Shown: positions 8,083-15,721 of the stretch, piece after piece
Layout: every line of letters starts with the position of its first letter
Position numbering within the stretch: position 1 is the first letter of the stretch
Assembly: GCF_001684965.1 (NCBI RefSeq)
Contig: NZ_MAYG01000012.1
Span: forward strand, 124,001-188,000
DNA: 64,000 nucleotides
Direction of reading: 5' to 3'
Source of the DNA: Chryseobacterium arthrosphaerae
GTDB lineage: Bacteria; Bacteroidota; Bacteroidia; Flavobacteriales; Weeksellaceae
The notes under the pieces: model-generated
Seen by the model: the letters and a program-made list of their open reading frames with translations, nothing else
Databases searched by the model: none
What the model was told of the DNA's origin: nothing
Made by a program: the position numbers and the translations under genes

Positions 8083-8937
8083 CTAAAGCATCTGAACATT
8101 ATCCAGCCCTCTGTTTTCTGATGTTCCGGAGGTTTGATTTCTGAATCTGTCACAGATAATATTTTTAATCACTTCAGGGATCTCCCTGTGGTCTTCTATG
8201 GATATACAATTCTGTCCTAATAACTCTTTCCAGCCTTTATCGGCCCTGATCGCCTGATCTGAATGTAAGACACTGATGTGGTAGATCTCATATCTTTTCT
8301 TCGCTTCTTCCAGCAGTTCATAATGGGTATAGGTGTGCTGTCCGGTTCCCATAATTTCTCTGATGGCTGAAGCAGGAAGTGTTTTCAGGCAAGGCTCGTC
8401 GCCTACGGTAAACAGTAATCCTTTCTGTTTTCTCTTTTCAAAAGCATCGGTTCTTGTATGAAAAGCTGCAAAATACCATGCTAAAAGATAGCTTTCTCCG
8501 GCATTTCCACCCCCTCCGGATTCTATATAAGTCCGGGTAAGCCACATATCCAGTTCTTCATCACCGGATTCGAACTGCCCGACCTGTAACGGATACCCGT
8601 CGCATTCATGATCCCCGATTCCCAGGAACAGAAGGGCCGGATCCGGAACTCCGCCCTGGATGATTCCTCCCATCAGTTTAGGCAGTCCTTCCCTGATCAG
8701 CTCATGGGGAATATGTCCCATGCTTCCCGTCACATCCAGTCCCAGAATAATGGGAACTGAAAAAGGATGAACTTCAGAGTCCCTTGATTCCCTGAAAGCA
8801 ATACCGTGTGGATTCATCGATTCGTGGGCCCTTCTTTTGGCATTCTGAGTGAAAATCTCACCTGCGGATTTTGTTCCGTAACCTGCTTTACTTGCTCTGC
8901 TGTAACGAGCGTCTATATCGTATCTTGTGCTTCCCAT
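8083..8937 (-). CDS. VWA-domain protein (cytosolic)
   Basis: A 284-residue protein with no signal peptide or membrane helix. After a 60-residue basic N-terminal stretch there is a von Willebrand factor A-like domain: VPIILGLDVTGSMG (61-74), where Asp68, Thr70 and Ser72 form a DxTxS MIDAS variant, then LLFLGIGDHECDG and TVGDEPC further on. VWA domains bind divalent metal and mediate protein contacts, often with AAA ATPases or in ribonucleoprotein assemblies. The start lies 2 bases from the stop of the coiled-coil gene, so they are cotranscribed. A scaffold role for the ADP-ribose or RNA enzymes is possible, and Ro60/TROVE proteins also have a VWA half. No TROVE domain is visible here. Confidence 0.85.
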   Translation of the reverse strand: MGSTRYDIDARYSRASKAGYGTKSAGEIFTQNAKRRAHESMNPHGIAFRESRDSEVHPFSVPIILGLDVTGSMGHIPHELIREGLPKLMGGIIQGGVPDPALLFLGIGDHECDGYPLQVGQFESGDEELDMWLTRTYIESGGGGNAGESYLLAWYFAAFHTRTDAFEKRKQKGLLFTVGDEPCLKTLPASAIREIMGTGQHTYTHYELLEEAKKRYEIYHISVLHSDQAIRADKGWKELLGQNCISIEDHREIPEVIKNIICDRFRNQTSGTSENRGLDNVQML

Positions 8938-8939
8938 AA

Positions 8940-9275
8940 CTAAAGTTTTTTTCCAAATAAATATTCAACCCGTTTTCCGGTTACTTCGAGCTGAATATTC
9001 AGATTTCTGATGATTAATGATAATTCCATGTCTTTCTGAACAAATTCTTCGGGATTGAAATCCGCAAAGGTTAAGCTGTTCCTGTCTAACGGACTGATAT
9101 CGATAAGACCTTCCTGCTCACGCTCCAGCCTTTTGATTTTCAGTTCAATATCTTCAACCCTGCGCCTGTAGATCAATTCTGAATCTGCTCCGATCGTTCT
9201 GGCACGGTCTTCTCTGATCTGATCATTATTTCTCTGTAATGATTCAATAAATCTAGGTTTTAATTCATCTTCCAT
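8940..9275 (-). CDS. Small coiled-coil protein of unknown function
   Basis: A 111-residue, highly charged, helical protein. Residues 35-60 and 75-105 have heptad-like leucine/isoleucine spacing (VEDIELKIKRLEREQEGLI; LSLIIRNLNIQLEVTGKRVE), consistent with a coiled coil. There are no catalytic motifs and I do not recognise the family. It is two bases upstream of the VWA gene and ten bases downstream of a copy of the NrtR-like palindrome, so it is the first gene of a separately controlled block within the run. A partner or adaptor for the VWA protein is the simplest reading, from position alone. Confidence 0.75.
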   Translation of the reverse strand: MEDELKPRFIESLQRNNDQIREDRARTIGADSELIYRRRVEDIELKIKRLEREQEGLIDISPLDRNSLTFADFNPEEFVQKDMELSLIIRNLNIQLEVTGKRVEYLFGKKL

Positions 9276-9285
9276 AAGTTTTTAT

Positions 9286-9306
9286 TTTGTGTTATAACTA
9301 CGCAAA
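9286..9306 (-). promoter_or_regulatory. Predicted NrtR-type operator (copy C)
   Basis: The 21-bp site reads TTTGTGT-N7-ACGCAAA on the + strand, a near-perfect inverted repeat matching the copies at 10855, 10909 and 11844. It lies 10 bp upstream of the coiled-coil gene start. As in the other copies, its outer TTTG on the minus strand would be the end of a -7 element; here the hexamer before it gives TGTTTTTG, one base off TAnnTTTG. This implies an internal regulated promoter for the coiled-coil/VWA/PurA-like block. Confidence 0.65.
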
Positions 9307-9323
9307 AACAACAGGGCATGATT

Positions 9324-9728
9324 TTACAGCTTTATTTTCTGCAAGGCAAAGCATTGTTCCATATTCTTCTGCGTTCCGCTTATTCTTTTCTCATCAGAGT
9401 TAAAATCAGCGGCTAAATAGTGGGTGCATCTGTCAATAGCGAACTGATCCCTTTCTCTGTCAGAACCGAAGCCACCTTTTATATTCCAGCTTGCGGCCCT
9501 GGTATTGAATGTATTCACTGTATATCTCGGTTTTTGTCCTATATGAAGTACGGTTACTTTTTCTGTTTTGTCTTTTAAAAACTCCATCATCAAGGTATCT
9601 GTTCCCGAAAAATCACCTATAAAAAATTCACATTCTGAAAGGGCAGTTCCCTGTAAGGGTTCTATGTAAAACTGATGAAATCTTTCCCAAGATATATTTC
9701 CATTTCCAAAAACATATATTCTTTTCAT
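9324..9728 (-). CDS. Hypothetical protein, possible SLOG-like nucleotide-binding fold
   Basis: The ATG at 9728 gives 134 residues, and the stop of the upstream oxygenase gene sits two bases before it. The N-terminus reads KRIYVFGNGNISWERF and is followed by FFIGDFSGTDTLMMEFLK. A beta strand with a glycine turn, then a GDxxGxD motif with a helix, is the layout of SLOG/Rossmannoid proteins that bind nucleotide-derived ligands. The second half (HYLAADFNSDEKRISGTQKN) could close the ligand pocket. SLOG proteins are known or predicted to sense or process NAD-, ADP-ribose- or cytokinin-type nucleotides, which would fit this operon. The family call is from pattern only, and no catalytic glutamate is certain. 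Confidence 0.7.
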   Translation of the reverse strand: MKRIYVFGNGNISWERFHQFYIEPLQGTALSECEFFIGDFSGTDTLMMEFLKDKTEKVTVLHIGQKPRYTVNTFNTRAASWNIKGGFGSDRERDQFAIDRCTHYLAADFNSDEKRISGTQKNMEQCFALQKIKL

Positions 9729-9730
9729 AT

Positions 9731-10279
9731 TCAATCTTTTCTGTACATGACATCTGTTCTCAATACGTATTTCAATCCGCTGACAAGGGCTTTTCCCTCA
9801 TGCCTTAAAGGATGGTAAAAAAGCAGTGCCGTTCCTTTTTCAGGCGTTACGGTAAGCAGGTTTTCAAATTCCGTTTCTCCACCTTCAAAATCATCATTCA
9901 GATAGATCATAAAGGTGTAAAAGCTCTTTTCTTTTTCATTCCGGATGTAGCTTCCGTCTCTGTGCATTTTAAACTGCTGTCCCGGAGCATATCTGTAAAC
10001 CCTGAGCATTTCATTAAAATTCAGAATATTATAGCCATCCTGCTCCTGGGGCAAAAATTCTGCAGCTCTTTTAAAAAGACCTTCAGCAATGTTTTCATCA
10101 AACATCATCAGTCTGTCATTATTTCTGATTCCTTTATTCATCAGCTGTCTTCCATAAACGCTGATCTTTGCCTCTTCGAACTGCTGTTCCTCCGACCGGT
10201 GTATGTACTGATCACATTCTTCGTGGTTCAGGAAATCTTTGATCAGAAATATCTGTGAGTGTAATTCTTTCTTTTCCAT
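9731..10279 (-). CDS. 2-oxoglutarate/Fe(II)-dependent oxygenase (prolyl 4-hydroxylase-like)
   Basis: The start is set at the ATG at 10279 because the longer frame from 10327 would run into the upstream NADAR gene. The 182 residues carry the facial triad and co-substrate residue: His106 and Asp108 in FKMHRDGSY, distal His160 in PLRHEGKAL, and Arg174 in YVLRTDVMY. The order and spacing match P4H-type double-stranded beta-helix oxygenases, which hydroxylate protein or nucleic-acid substrates using oxygen and 2-oxoglutarate. A jelly-roll core with YLNDDFEGGETEF is also typical. It lies between NADAR and the SLOG-like gene under the same promoter. The target is unknown; AlkB-type base repair is less likely given the P4H-style motifs. 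Confidence 0.9.
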   Translation of the reverse strand: MEKKELHSQIFLIKDFLNHEECDQYIHRSEEQQFEEAKISVYGRQLMNKGIRNNDRLMMFDENIAEGLFKRAAEFLPQEQDGYNILNFNEMLRVYRYAPGQQFKMHRDGSYIRNEKEKSFYTFMIYLNDDFEGGETEFENLLTVTPEKGTALLFYHPLRHEGKALVSGLKYVLRTDVMYRKD

Positions 10280-10310
10280 GATTTTTATTTTGTGTTTGAT
10301 TATTGTGTTT

Positions 10311-10853
10311 TTACCCTTCCAATTCATCCCGAACTTCCATCAAGGCAAACCCTAAAAGATTTTCTCCATTCCATAACAGTGGATTTTCTGCTCTACGGTC
10401 TGTTTCCAGCATTCCGATTCCCCAGATTTTATCATAAGGACTGGCTTCAACCAAGATCTTTTTCCCAGTAGATAACAGGAATTTCCTGATTTTTTGATTT
10501 TGTGAGAATTTTAAAAGGTTTCCTTTTTTTACCATCTCATATTTATGTTCATCCCAAAGCTGAGCATCAAAATTTTTTACTTTCCTTCCCAGACTCTTTG
10601 CCTGATTTGGGGTCTTTGCCTGCAGAATTTCCTCTGCTATTTCGTAATCATTAAATAATCTGGCTTTTTCTGCCATCATATAATGTTCTGCGGTTTTATA
10701 CAAAACTCCGTCTTCTTCAAATTTCGACGGATACCACTGGCTGAAACACGCTTTAGTAATCTCGTCCTTTACAGTGTGCCCCCAGAAAAAAAGAAATTTT
10801 AGCTTTTCCTTCTTTTGAAAACGGTCTGTGATATTCTGTAAGGTGTATTTCAT
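10311..10853 (-). CDS. NADAR (YbiA-family) ADP-ribose-processing protein
   Basis: The ATG at 10853 gives 180 residues; a TTG-started extension to 10874 would lie inside the operator. NADAR signatures are clear: FFWGH (22-26), SQWYPSKF (38-45), TAEHYMMAEKA (54-64), LGRKVKNFD (88-96) and EASPYDKIWGIG (136-147). E. coli YbiA hydrolyses the N-glycosidic bond of ribosylated pyrimidine intermediates. Other NADAR proteins have been shown to remove ADP-ribose from guanine in nucleic acid. This is the first gene of the leftward operon, right behind a promoter with two palindromic operators. Together with the macrodomains and DraG it suggests reversal of ADP-ribosylation on several targets. Confidence 0.95.
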   Translation of the reverse strand: MKYTLQNITDRFQKKEKLKFLFFWGHTVKDEITKACFSQWYPSKFEEDGVLYKTAEHYMMAEKARLFNDYEIAEEILQAKTPNQAKSLGRKVKNFDAQLWDEHKYEMVKKGNLLKFSQNQKIRKFLLSTGKKILVEASPYDKIWGIGMLETDRRAENPLLWNGENLLGFALMEVRDELEG

Positions 10854-10854
10854 T

Positions 10855-10875
10855 ATTGCGTTATTTTTACACAAA
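10855..10875 (-). promoter_or_regulatory. Predicted NrtR-type operator (copy B1) over the NADAR promoter
   Basis: On the + strand the site reads ATTGCGT-N7-ACACAAA, an imperfect 21-bp palindrome. It begins two bases upstream of the NADAR ATG, and its outer four bases are the TTTG of the predicted -7 box TAAATTTG (10872-10879). A bound dimer would block RNA polymerase. The register relative to the -7 box is identical to that at the nrtR-like gene. Confidence 0.75.
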
Positions 10876-10904
10876 TTTAAAGGAATTCAGTTTTATTCAC
10901 CAAA
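10872..10904 (-). promoter_or_regulatory. Predicted Bacteroidota promoter of the NADAR/ADP-ribose operon
   Basis: Read on the minus strand there is TTTG (10904-10901), a 21-bp spacer and TAAATTTG (10879-10872). This fits the flavobacterial consensus TTG-N17-23-TAnnTTTG. It lies about 20 bp upstream of the NADAR start and is bracketed by operator copies B1 and B2. Confidence 0.7.
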
Positions 10905-10908
10905 TTTA

Positions 10909-10929
10909 TTTGTGTTAATTTTACGCTAA
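10909..10929 (-). promoter_or_regulatory. Predicted NrtR-type operator (copy B2)
   Basis: The site reads TTTGTGT-N7-ACGCTAA on the + strand, one base off the ideal inverted repeat. It sits just upstream of the -33 element of the NADAR promoter, 54 bp from copy B1 (centre to centre), close to five helical turns. Two sites flanking one promoter suggest cooperative repression. Confidence 0.65.
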
Positions 10930-11037
10930 TAAATATAGCAAACTGATTATCAGCACTAAAATTTAATTACCCGAAATATTACAAATGACAGTATTTATTA
11001 TGTTTTGGCTAAAGCCGTCGGAATGTTGGGATAAAAA

Positions 11038-11057
11038 AAACGGACTAAAGTCCGTTT
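11038..11057 (-). terminator. Intrinsic terminator of the nrtR-like gene; REP-like repeat
   Basis: AAACGGACT and AGTCCGTTT pair perfectly around a two-base loop, followed on the minus strand by eight T residues. This is a good intrinsic terminator for the regulator gene. The surrounding text, with a second ggctaaagcc hairpin 30 bp away, resembles repeat elements I recall as common in Chryseobacterium intergenic DNA. Confidence 0.7.
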
Positions 11058-11140
11058 CTATTGAATATATTCTGTGCTATTTTTTACTGTAATTCTTTAC
11101 ATCATAAATTCACCGACAAGTTTGTAGTTTTGTCTAAACA

Positions 11141-11836
11141 CTATTTGATTTCAAAATAAAATCCCTGTTCTTCCAGTTCTTTGTATTTTTCCTGATTGAA
11201 AGTAAAGAGTTTTCCAGGCCTGCCGCTGCCTTCTTTTTTAACGTTATTGGTTTCATTAAGCAATCCGTAGCTCATGATCTTTTTGCGGAAATTTCTGCGG
11301 TCTATTTCCTGCCCAACAATGGTTTTATAAAGATTTTCAAGGTCTGAAAAAGGGAATTCTTCATTGAGAAGGTTGAAGCCGATCGGCTGGTATTGAATTT
11401 TGGTACGAAGTCTTTTTAATGCAATGTCAATAATATTTTTGTGATCAAAGGCTACTGCTGGAAGACTGTTAACACTGAACCATTGGGCATCATCAGCATC
11501 CGAATCTGCAAACAGCTCATGGTATGATGGGTTTACAAGGCCCAGATAGGCTACAGAAACCACTCTGTTTCTCGGATCACGGCCTACGTTACCAAATGTG
11601 TAGAGTTGTTCCAGAAAATCCGGCTTTATGCCCGCTTCTTCGTACAGTTCTCTTTTTACAGCATCGTCAAGATTTTCATCATCCAGAACCAGCCCTCCAG
11701 GGAGCGCCCAACCGCCTTTAAAGGGCTCAATATTCCTTTTAATTAAAAGAATCTGCAGGTCTTTTTTGTCAAAATATCCGAAAATGACTGCATCTACCGC
11801 TACTTTGATATCCTGTATTTTTTTTGGAGACTCCAT
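11141..11836 (-). CDS. nrtR: NrtR-type regulator: Nudix domain plus winged helix
   Basis: The ATG at 11836 gives 231 residues; the longer frame begins with TTG inside the operator. The N-terminal Nudix domain (about 10-150) contains an intact Nudix box at 48-70 (G-x5-E-x7-REL-x-EE-x-GI), so it could still hydrolyse ADP-ribose-like substrates, whereas many NrtR proteins have lost this. The C-terminal winged helix (about 165-225) includes RNFRKKIMSYGLLNET and GRPGKLFTF, characteristic of NrtR. NrtR repressors control NAD metabolism and release DNA on binding ADP-ribose or related nucleotides. Its own promoter carries the palindrome, implying autoregulation, and the same site recurs three times in the downstream operon. 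A Nudix-type sugar regulator is the alternative, but the operon content favours NrtR. Confidence 0.88.
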   Translation of the reverse strand: MESPKKIQDIKVAVDAVIFGYFDKKDLQILLIKRNIEPFKGGWALPGGLVLDDENLDDAVKRELYEEAGIKPDFLEQLYTFGNVGRDPRNRVVSVAYLGLVNPSYHELFADSDADDAQWFSVNSLPAVAFDHKNIIDIALKRLRTKIQYQPIGFNLLNEEFPFSDLENLYKTIVGQEIDRRNFRKKIMSYGLLNETNNVKKEGSGRPGKLFTFNQEKYKELEEQGFYFEIK

Positions 11837-11843
11837 AAATTGA

Positions 11844-11864
11844 TTTGCGTTATGAATACGCAAA
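11844..11864 (-). promoter_or_regulatory. Predicted NrtR operator (copy A), autoregulatory
   Basis: This is the best copy of the palindrome: TTTGCGT and ACGCAAA are exact reverse complements separated by seven bases. It lies eight bases upstream of the regulator ATG and shares its outer TTTG with the predicted -7 box TAACTTTG (11868-11861 on the minus strand). Confidence 0.8.
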
Positions 11865-11959
11865 GTTACAATTTATCCTCACAATAAAAAAAATTTTAAA
11901 CATAATAAAAGTTTATAACTTTATGTTTATTAATATAATCAACTTAAAATTAAATATTT

Positions 11960-12604
11960 ATGAAAAATTTATTAGTAATTATTTCTCTCCCTTTTATATT
12001 TATAGCGTGTGAGAAAGGAAAAACAACAGCTGCCAATTCTTCTGATAAAAAGGACTCTGCTGCAGCAAATACCGAATGGAAACCTGTAGATTCAGCAACC
12101 GCTATGAAAGCCTGGATGGAATACTCAACTCCTGGAGAAATGCAGAAAATGCTGGCAAAATCTGATGGAACCTGGACAGGAGAAACCACCATGTGGATGG
12201 AGGATGGAGGCAAGCCAATGATGAGCAAATCTGAAGCGATCAATAAAATGATGTATGGCGGACGCTATCAGATCAGTAATCATAAAGGAAGCTTTATGGG
12301 GATGCCCTTTGAAGGGATGAGCATTGTAGGATATGACAATTCAAAAAAGAAATTTGTCAGTACCTGGATAGATAATATGGGAACTGGAATAATGCATGGA
12401 GAAGGAGATTGGAATCCTTCAACAAAGTCGGTTGAATTTAAAGGAAAAATGACTGATCCTTCAAGACCGGGAAAGGATTGTGATTTCAGAGAGGTTTTCA
12501 CATTTGTTGATGATAATACTCAAAAAATGGAAATGTACGGGGCTGATTCCAAGACAGGAAAAGAGTATAAAACAATGGAAATAAATTTCACCCGTAAAAA
12601 ATAG
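11960..12604 (+). CDS. DUF1579 family lipoprotein
   Basis: The first 17 residues (MKNLLVIISLPFIFIAC) form a lipoprotein signal with the acceptor Cys17, so the protein should be anchored to a membrane facing the periplasm. After a short Ser/Ala-rich linker, residues 45-214 match the DUF1579 pattern: a GTWTGETTMWM strand, then GMPFEGMSIVGYDN, FVSTWIDNMGTG and EFKGKMTDPS. This is a lipocalin-like beta fold whose biochemical role is not established. The gene is monocistronic, between the nrtR-like gene (opposite strand) and a bidirectional terminator. I see nothing linking it to the ADP-ribose operon. Confidence 0.85.
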   Translation: MKNLLVIISLPFIFIACEKGKTTAANSSDKKDSAAANTEWKPVDSATAMKAWMEYSTPGEMQKMLAKSDGTWTGETTMWMEDGGKPMMSKSEAINKMMYGGRYQISNHKGSFMGMPFEGMSIVGYDNSKKKFVSTWIDNMGTGIMHGEGDWNPSTKSVEFKGKMTDPSRPGKDCDFREVFTFVDDNTQKMEMYGADSKTGKEYKTMEINFTRKK

Positions 12605-12613
12605 ATCATAAAA

Positions 12614-12637
12614 AAACCGCTTCGATTGAAGCGGTTT
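12614..12637. terminator. Bidirectional intrinsic terminator
   Basis: AAACCGCTTC and GAAGCGGTTT pair perfectly around a GATT loop, with A-rich and T-rich flanks, so it works for both the DUF1579 gene (+) and lepA (-), which converge here. Confidence 0.85.
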
Positions 12638-12647
12638 CTGTTTTATT

Positions 12648-14444
12648 TTAATCATTAAGCTTTAATACAGCCATGAACGCAGACTGCGGTACTTCTACCC
12701 TTCCGATCTGCTTCATTTTCTTCTTACCTTCTTTCTGTTTTTCCAACAGCTTACGTTTTCTGGAAATATCTCCTCCGTAACATTTTGCGGTAACGTCTTT
12801 TCTCAGGGCCTTAATTGTTTCCCTTGCGATAACTTTCGTTCCCAAAGCTGCCTGAACTGCAATATCAAACTGCTGTCTCGGGATCAGCTCACGAAGCTTC
12901 TCACACATCTTTTTACCGATATGATAAGCGTTACTGTCGTGAATCAGGGATGAAAGGGCATCTACCATATCCCCATTGATCAGGATATCCATTTTCACAA
13001 GCTTGGAGGCTCTGAATCCGATCGGATGATAGTCGAATGATGCATATCCTTTAGAAATAGATTTCAGCCTGTCGTAGAAGTCAAAAACAACTTCTGCCAA
13101 TGGCATGTTAAATACCAGTTCCACCCTCTCTGAAGTTAAATAACTCTGATTAACGATCTCTCCTCTCTTTTCGATACAAAGCGTCATTACAGGTCCTACG
13201 AAATCAGATTTTGTAATGATAGAAGCTTTAATGAACGGTTCTTCCACCCTGTCCATAATAGACGGATCCATCATTTCAGAAGGGTTATTGATCAGGATCG
13301 GAACTTCAGGTTCTTTTTTGGAGTAACCAAAATAAGATACGTTCGGTACTGTAGTGATCACGTTCATATTGAACTCTCTGTCAAGACGTTCCTGAACGAT
13401 TTCCATGTGAAGCATTCCCAGGAATCCGCAACGGAACCCGAAACCAAGAGCTGCTGAACTTTCCGGTTCAAAAACCAGCGAAGCATCATTCAGTCTTAAT
13501 TTTTCAAGTGAGAATCTGAGTTCTTCAAAATCCTCAGAATCAATTGGATAAATCCCTGCAAATACCATTGGTTTTACCTCTTCAAAACCATCAATTGGTG
13601 CTGCAGCCGGCTTATCAAAAGAAGTGATCGTATCTCCTACCTTTACTTCACGGGCATCTTTAATCCCCGAAACCAGATATCCTACGTCTCCACAATGGAT
13701 GGTCTTTTTCGGAACCTGCTTAAGTTTCAGTGTACCTACTTCATCAGCCCCATATTCTTTTCCTGTTGCAAAGAACTTAATCTTTTCATTCTTTGTAATG
13801 CTTCCGTTTACTACTTTAAAGTAAGCTTCAATTCCTCTGAAAGGGTTGTAAACAGAATCGAAGATCAATGCCTGAAGTGGCCCGTCAGGATCTCCTTCCG
13901 GTGCAGGAATTCTTTCTACGATCTGCTCCAGCAGGTTATGAACCCCTTCACCTGTTTTACCTGACACTCTTAATACATCTTCATATTCGCATCCGATAAG
14001 GTTCATGATCTCATCGGTTACTTCTTCAGGGTTGGCAGACGGAAGGTCAATCTTATTCAGAATAGGAATGATCGTCAAATCATTTTCCAATGCCAGATAC
14101 AGGTTACTGATCGTCTGTGCCTGGATACTCTGAGCTGCATCTACAATAAGAAGGGCTCCTTCACAGGCTGCGATAGAACGGGAAACTTCGTAAGAGAAGT
14201 CAACGTGTCCCGGTGTATCGATCAGGTTTAAAATATATTTTTCGCCTTTATACTCATAATCCATCTGGATAGCGTGAGATTTAATAGTAATCCCGCGTTC
14301 TTTCTCCAAATCCATATCATCAAGCGTCTGAGACTGTAATTCTCTTTGGGTAACGGTATTGGTATACTCCAGAAGACGGTCTGCCAGGGTACTTTTACCA
14401 TGGTCGATATGAGCGATTATGCAAAAATTTCGTATGTTTTTCAT
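12648..14444 (-). CDS. lepA: Elongation factor 4 (LepA), ribosome GTPase
   Basis: The 598 residues match LepA in full. The start is [20 protein letters not shown] with the P-loop AHIDHGKST, then switch motif RGITIK, DTPGH and NKIDLP. The C-terminal signature GYASFDY and the CTD ending are characteristic of LepA rather than EF-G or TypA. EF4 binds stalled or assembling ribosomes and hydrolyses GTP. The gene is monocistronic, with a -7-like TATCTTTG at 14471-14464 about 20 bp upstream. The sequence is complete and conserved with no oddities. Confidence 0.98.
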   Translation of the reverse strand: MKNIRNFCIIAHIDHGKSTLADRLLEYTNTVTQRELQSQTLDDMDLEKERGITIKSHAIQMDYEYKGEKYILNLIDTPGHVDFSYEVSRSIAACEGALLIVDAAQSIQAQTISNLYLALENDLTIIPILNKIDLPSANPEEVTDEIMNLIGCEYEDVLRVSGKTGEGVHNLLEQIVERIPAPEGDPDGPLQALIFDSVYNPFRGIEAYFKVVNGSITKNEKIKFFATGKEYGADEVGTLKLKQVPKKTIHCGDVGYLVSGIKDAREVKVGDTITSFDKPAAAPIDGFEEVKPMVFAGIYPIDSEDFEELRFSLEKLRLNDASLVFEPESSAALGFGFRCGFLGMLHMEIVQERLDREFNMNVITTVPNVSYFGYSKKEPEVPILINNPSEMMDPSIMDRVEEPFIKASIITKSDFVGPVMTLCIEKRGEIVNQSYLTSERVELVFNMPLAEVVFDFYDRLKSISKGYASFDYHPIGFRASKLVKMDILINGDMVDALSSLIHDSNAYHIGKKMCEKLRELIPRQQFDIAVQAALGTKVIARETIKALRKDVTAKCYGGDISRKRKLLEKQKEGKKKMKQIGRVEVPQSAFMAVLKLND

Positions 14445-14463
14445 TTAAGAATCTTGTAATTTG

Positions 14464-14471
14464 CAAAGATA
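14464..14471 (-). promoter_or_regulatory. Predicted -7 element of lepA
   Basis: The minus strand reads TATCTTTG, an exact match to TAnnTTTG, 20 bp before the lepA ATG. No convincing -33 TTG is seen at the normal distance, so only the -7 element is called. Confidence 0.5.
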
Positions 14472-14599
14472 AGAAATTGCAAGTGAATTCATCACACATA
14501 ATTTTAAGACATAAATTAAGTTATCATTTTGCTTATAACATAAAAAGCTCTTTTGATTATTTATTTTACCAATGGAATAAAAAAACGGAAATTATCTTC

Positions 14600-15625
14600 T
14601 TACTTTGATTTACCAAAATTTTCTGGCAAAACATACTCCCCTGTAAGTCTATCAATTCCTACTCTAGAATACTTTGCATTCTGTTTACGAGCTTTTGAAG
14701 TGGCACCATCAATTACAGCACCCACTATACCACCTACAATACCGAAAGAAACCGCTCCTGCAATAGTCATTGTATTATTTTGTGGAAAGAGTTCTTCTTC
14801 TGACGCTATTATAAAGAATCCATCATTATCTTTTTCAATTTCAATAAAACTTACTGGTGTTTTTTTATAGGCAATTCCATTATCGACAACTGCAAAAACT
14901 TCTCTGTTTAAGTTGTCATAATCATCGACTCTTTTAACACCTTTAATTACGCCGTCTTTATTTTTTCTTACCGTAAGCTCCTTATTTGGTTTTTGCTCCG
15001 CAAAGGATCTATAATCATTATAAACACCATCTGTAAAAGATTCTGATCTAAAAATCAGCAGCTTTTCAGATATTACCTGTTCATAATTTTCCATATCATT
15101 CTCAGAAACTGGAATATTCAATTCTTTTATATCATAAGAATCCTTTATAATATTAGAAAATTCTGCTGATATATTGGTAGCTATAGCTCTTGTAATATAT
15201 GCATGATCTTTCTGTTGATAATCTTTTGAAATTTTATTTTTTTTAAGAAAATAAAATTGATTGTTTTTTTTAAGAAAAGTAGCTAACTGCATCTCCAAAT
15301 GTCCCTTAACTGATCTTTCTATTGGTATATCTTTAACTTTTAAATATTCCAGTATAAGAAAATATTGATTATTTCCACGCTCTTTATTATATTCTATAAA
15401 CCAATCTGAAATTAATTTATTCAGATCATCCTTTTCAAATTTTACTTCATAAGGAGTTTTTCTATGAGATACAATTCCTATAAATTTATCTTCTCTTCTG
15501 TCAAGTAAAGTAAGAGATTCAGCAGCATGATTTTTATCTTTTATATTTTTTCTTAGTTCTATAAATTGATACTTTTGAGCAGAAATAAATATGGGGAACA
15601 GCAAAAATAATAATCTTTTTTTCAT
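14600..15625 (-). CDS. Exported protein of unknown function with C-terminal glycine zipper
   Basis: A 341-residue protein beginning MKKRLLFLLFPIFISAQ, a short signal peptide typical of Bacteroidota, so export is likely. Most of the chain is charged and mixed alpha/beta without recognised motifs. Near residues 288-310 there is a hydrophobic glycine-zipper-like stretch (GAVSFGIVGGIVGAVIDGA) that could insert in a membrane. The tail reads YSRVGIDRLTGEYVLP. It is more AT-rich than lepA and stands alone, with about 95 and 155 bp of spacer on its two sides. I do not recognise the family. It may be a strain-variable gene. Confidence 0.75.
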   Translation of the reverse strand: MKKRLLFLLFPIFISAQKYQFIELRKNIKDKNHAAESLTLLDRREDKFIGIVSHRKTPYEVKFEKDDLNKLISDWFIEYNKERGNNQYFLILEYLKVKDIPIERSVKGHLEMQLATFLKKNNQFYFLKKNKISKDYQQKDHAYITRAIATNISAEFSNIIKDSYDIKELNIPVSENDMENYEQVISEKLLIFRSESFTDGVYNDYRSFAEQKPNKELTVRKNKDGVIKGVKRVDDYDNLNREVFAVVDNGIAYKKTPVSFIEIEKDNDGFFIIASEEELFPQNNTMTIAGAVSFGIVGGIVGAVIDGATSKARKQNAKYSRVGIDRLTGEYVLPENFGKSK

Positions 15626-15667
15626 ATTTGTTTTTTCACAAAATTAAAAATTCTGACAAAAAATCAA

Positions 15668-15699
15668 ACGGCTCTCACAAAAAAATCTGTGAGAGCCGT
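15668..15699 (-). terminator. Strong hairpin downstream of the 341-aa gene region
   Basis: ACGGCTCTCACA and TGTGAGAGCCGT form a perfect 12-bp stem with an 8-base loop, followed by T-rich DNA on the minus strand. It ends the Spy-like/anti-sigma/sigma operon, whose last gene stops at 15722. Confidence 0.8.
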
Positions 15700-15721
15700 C
15701 CAACATTAAAAAAATAAACTA

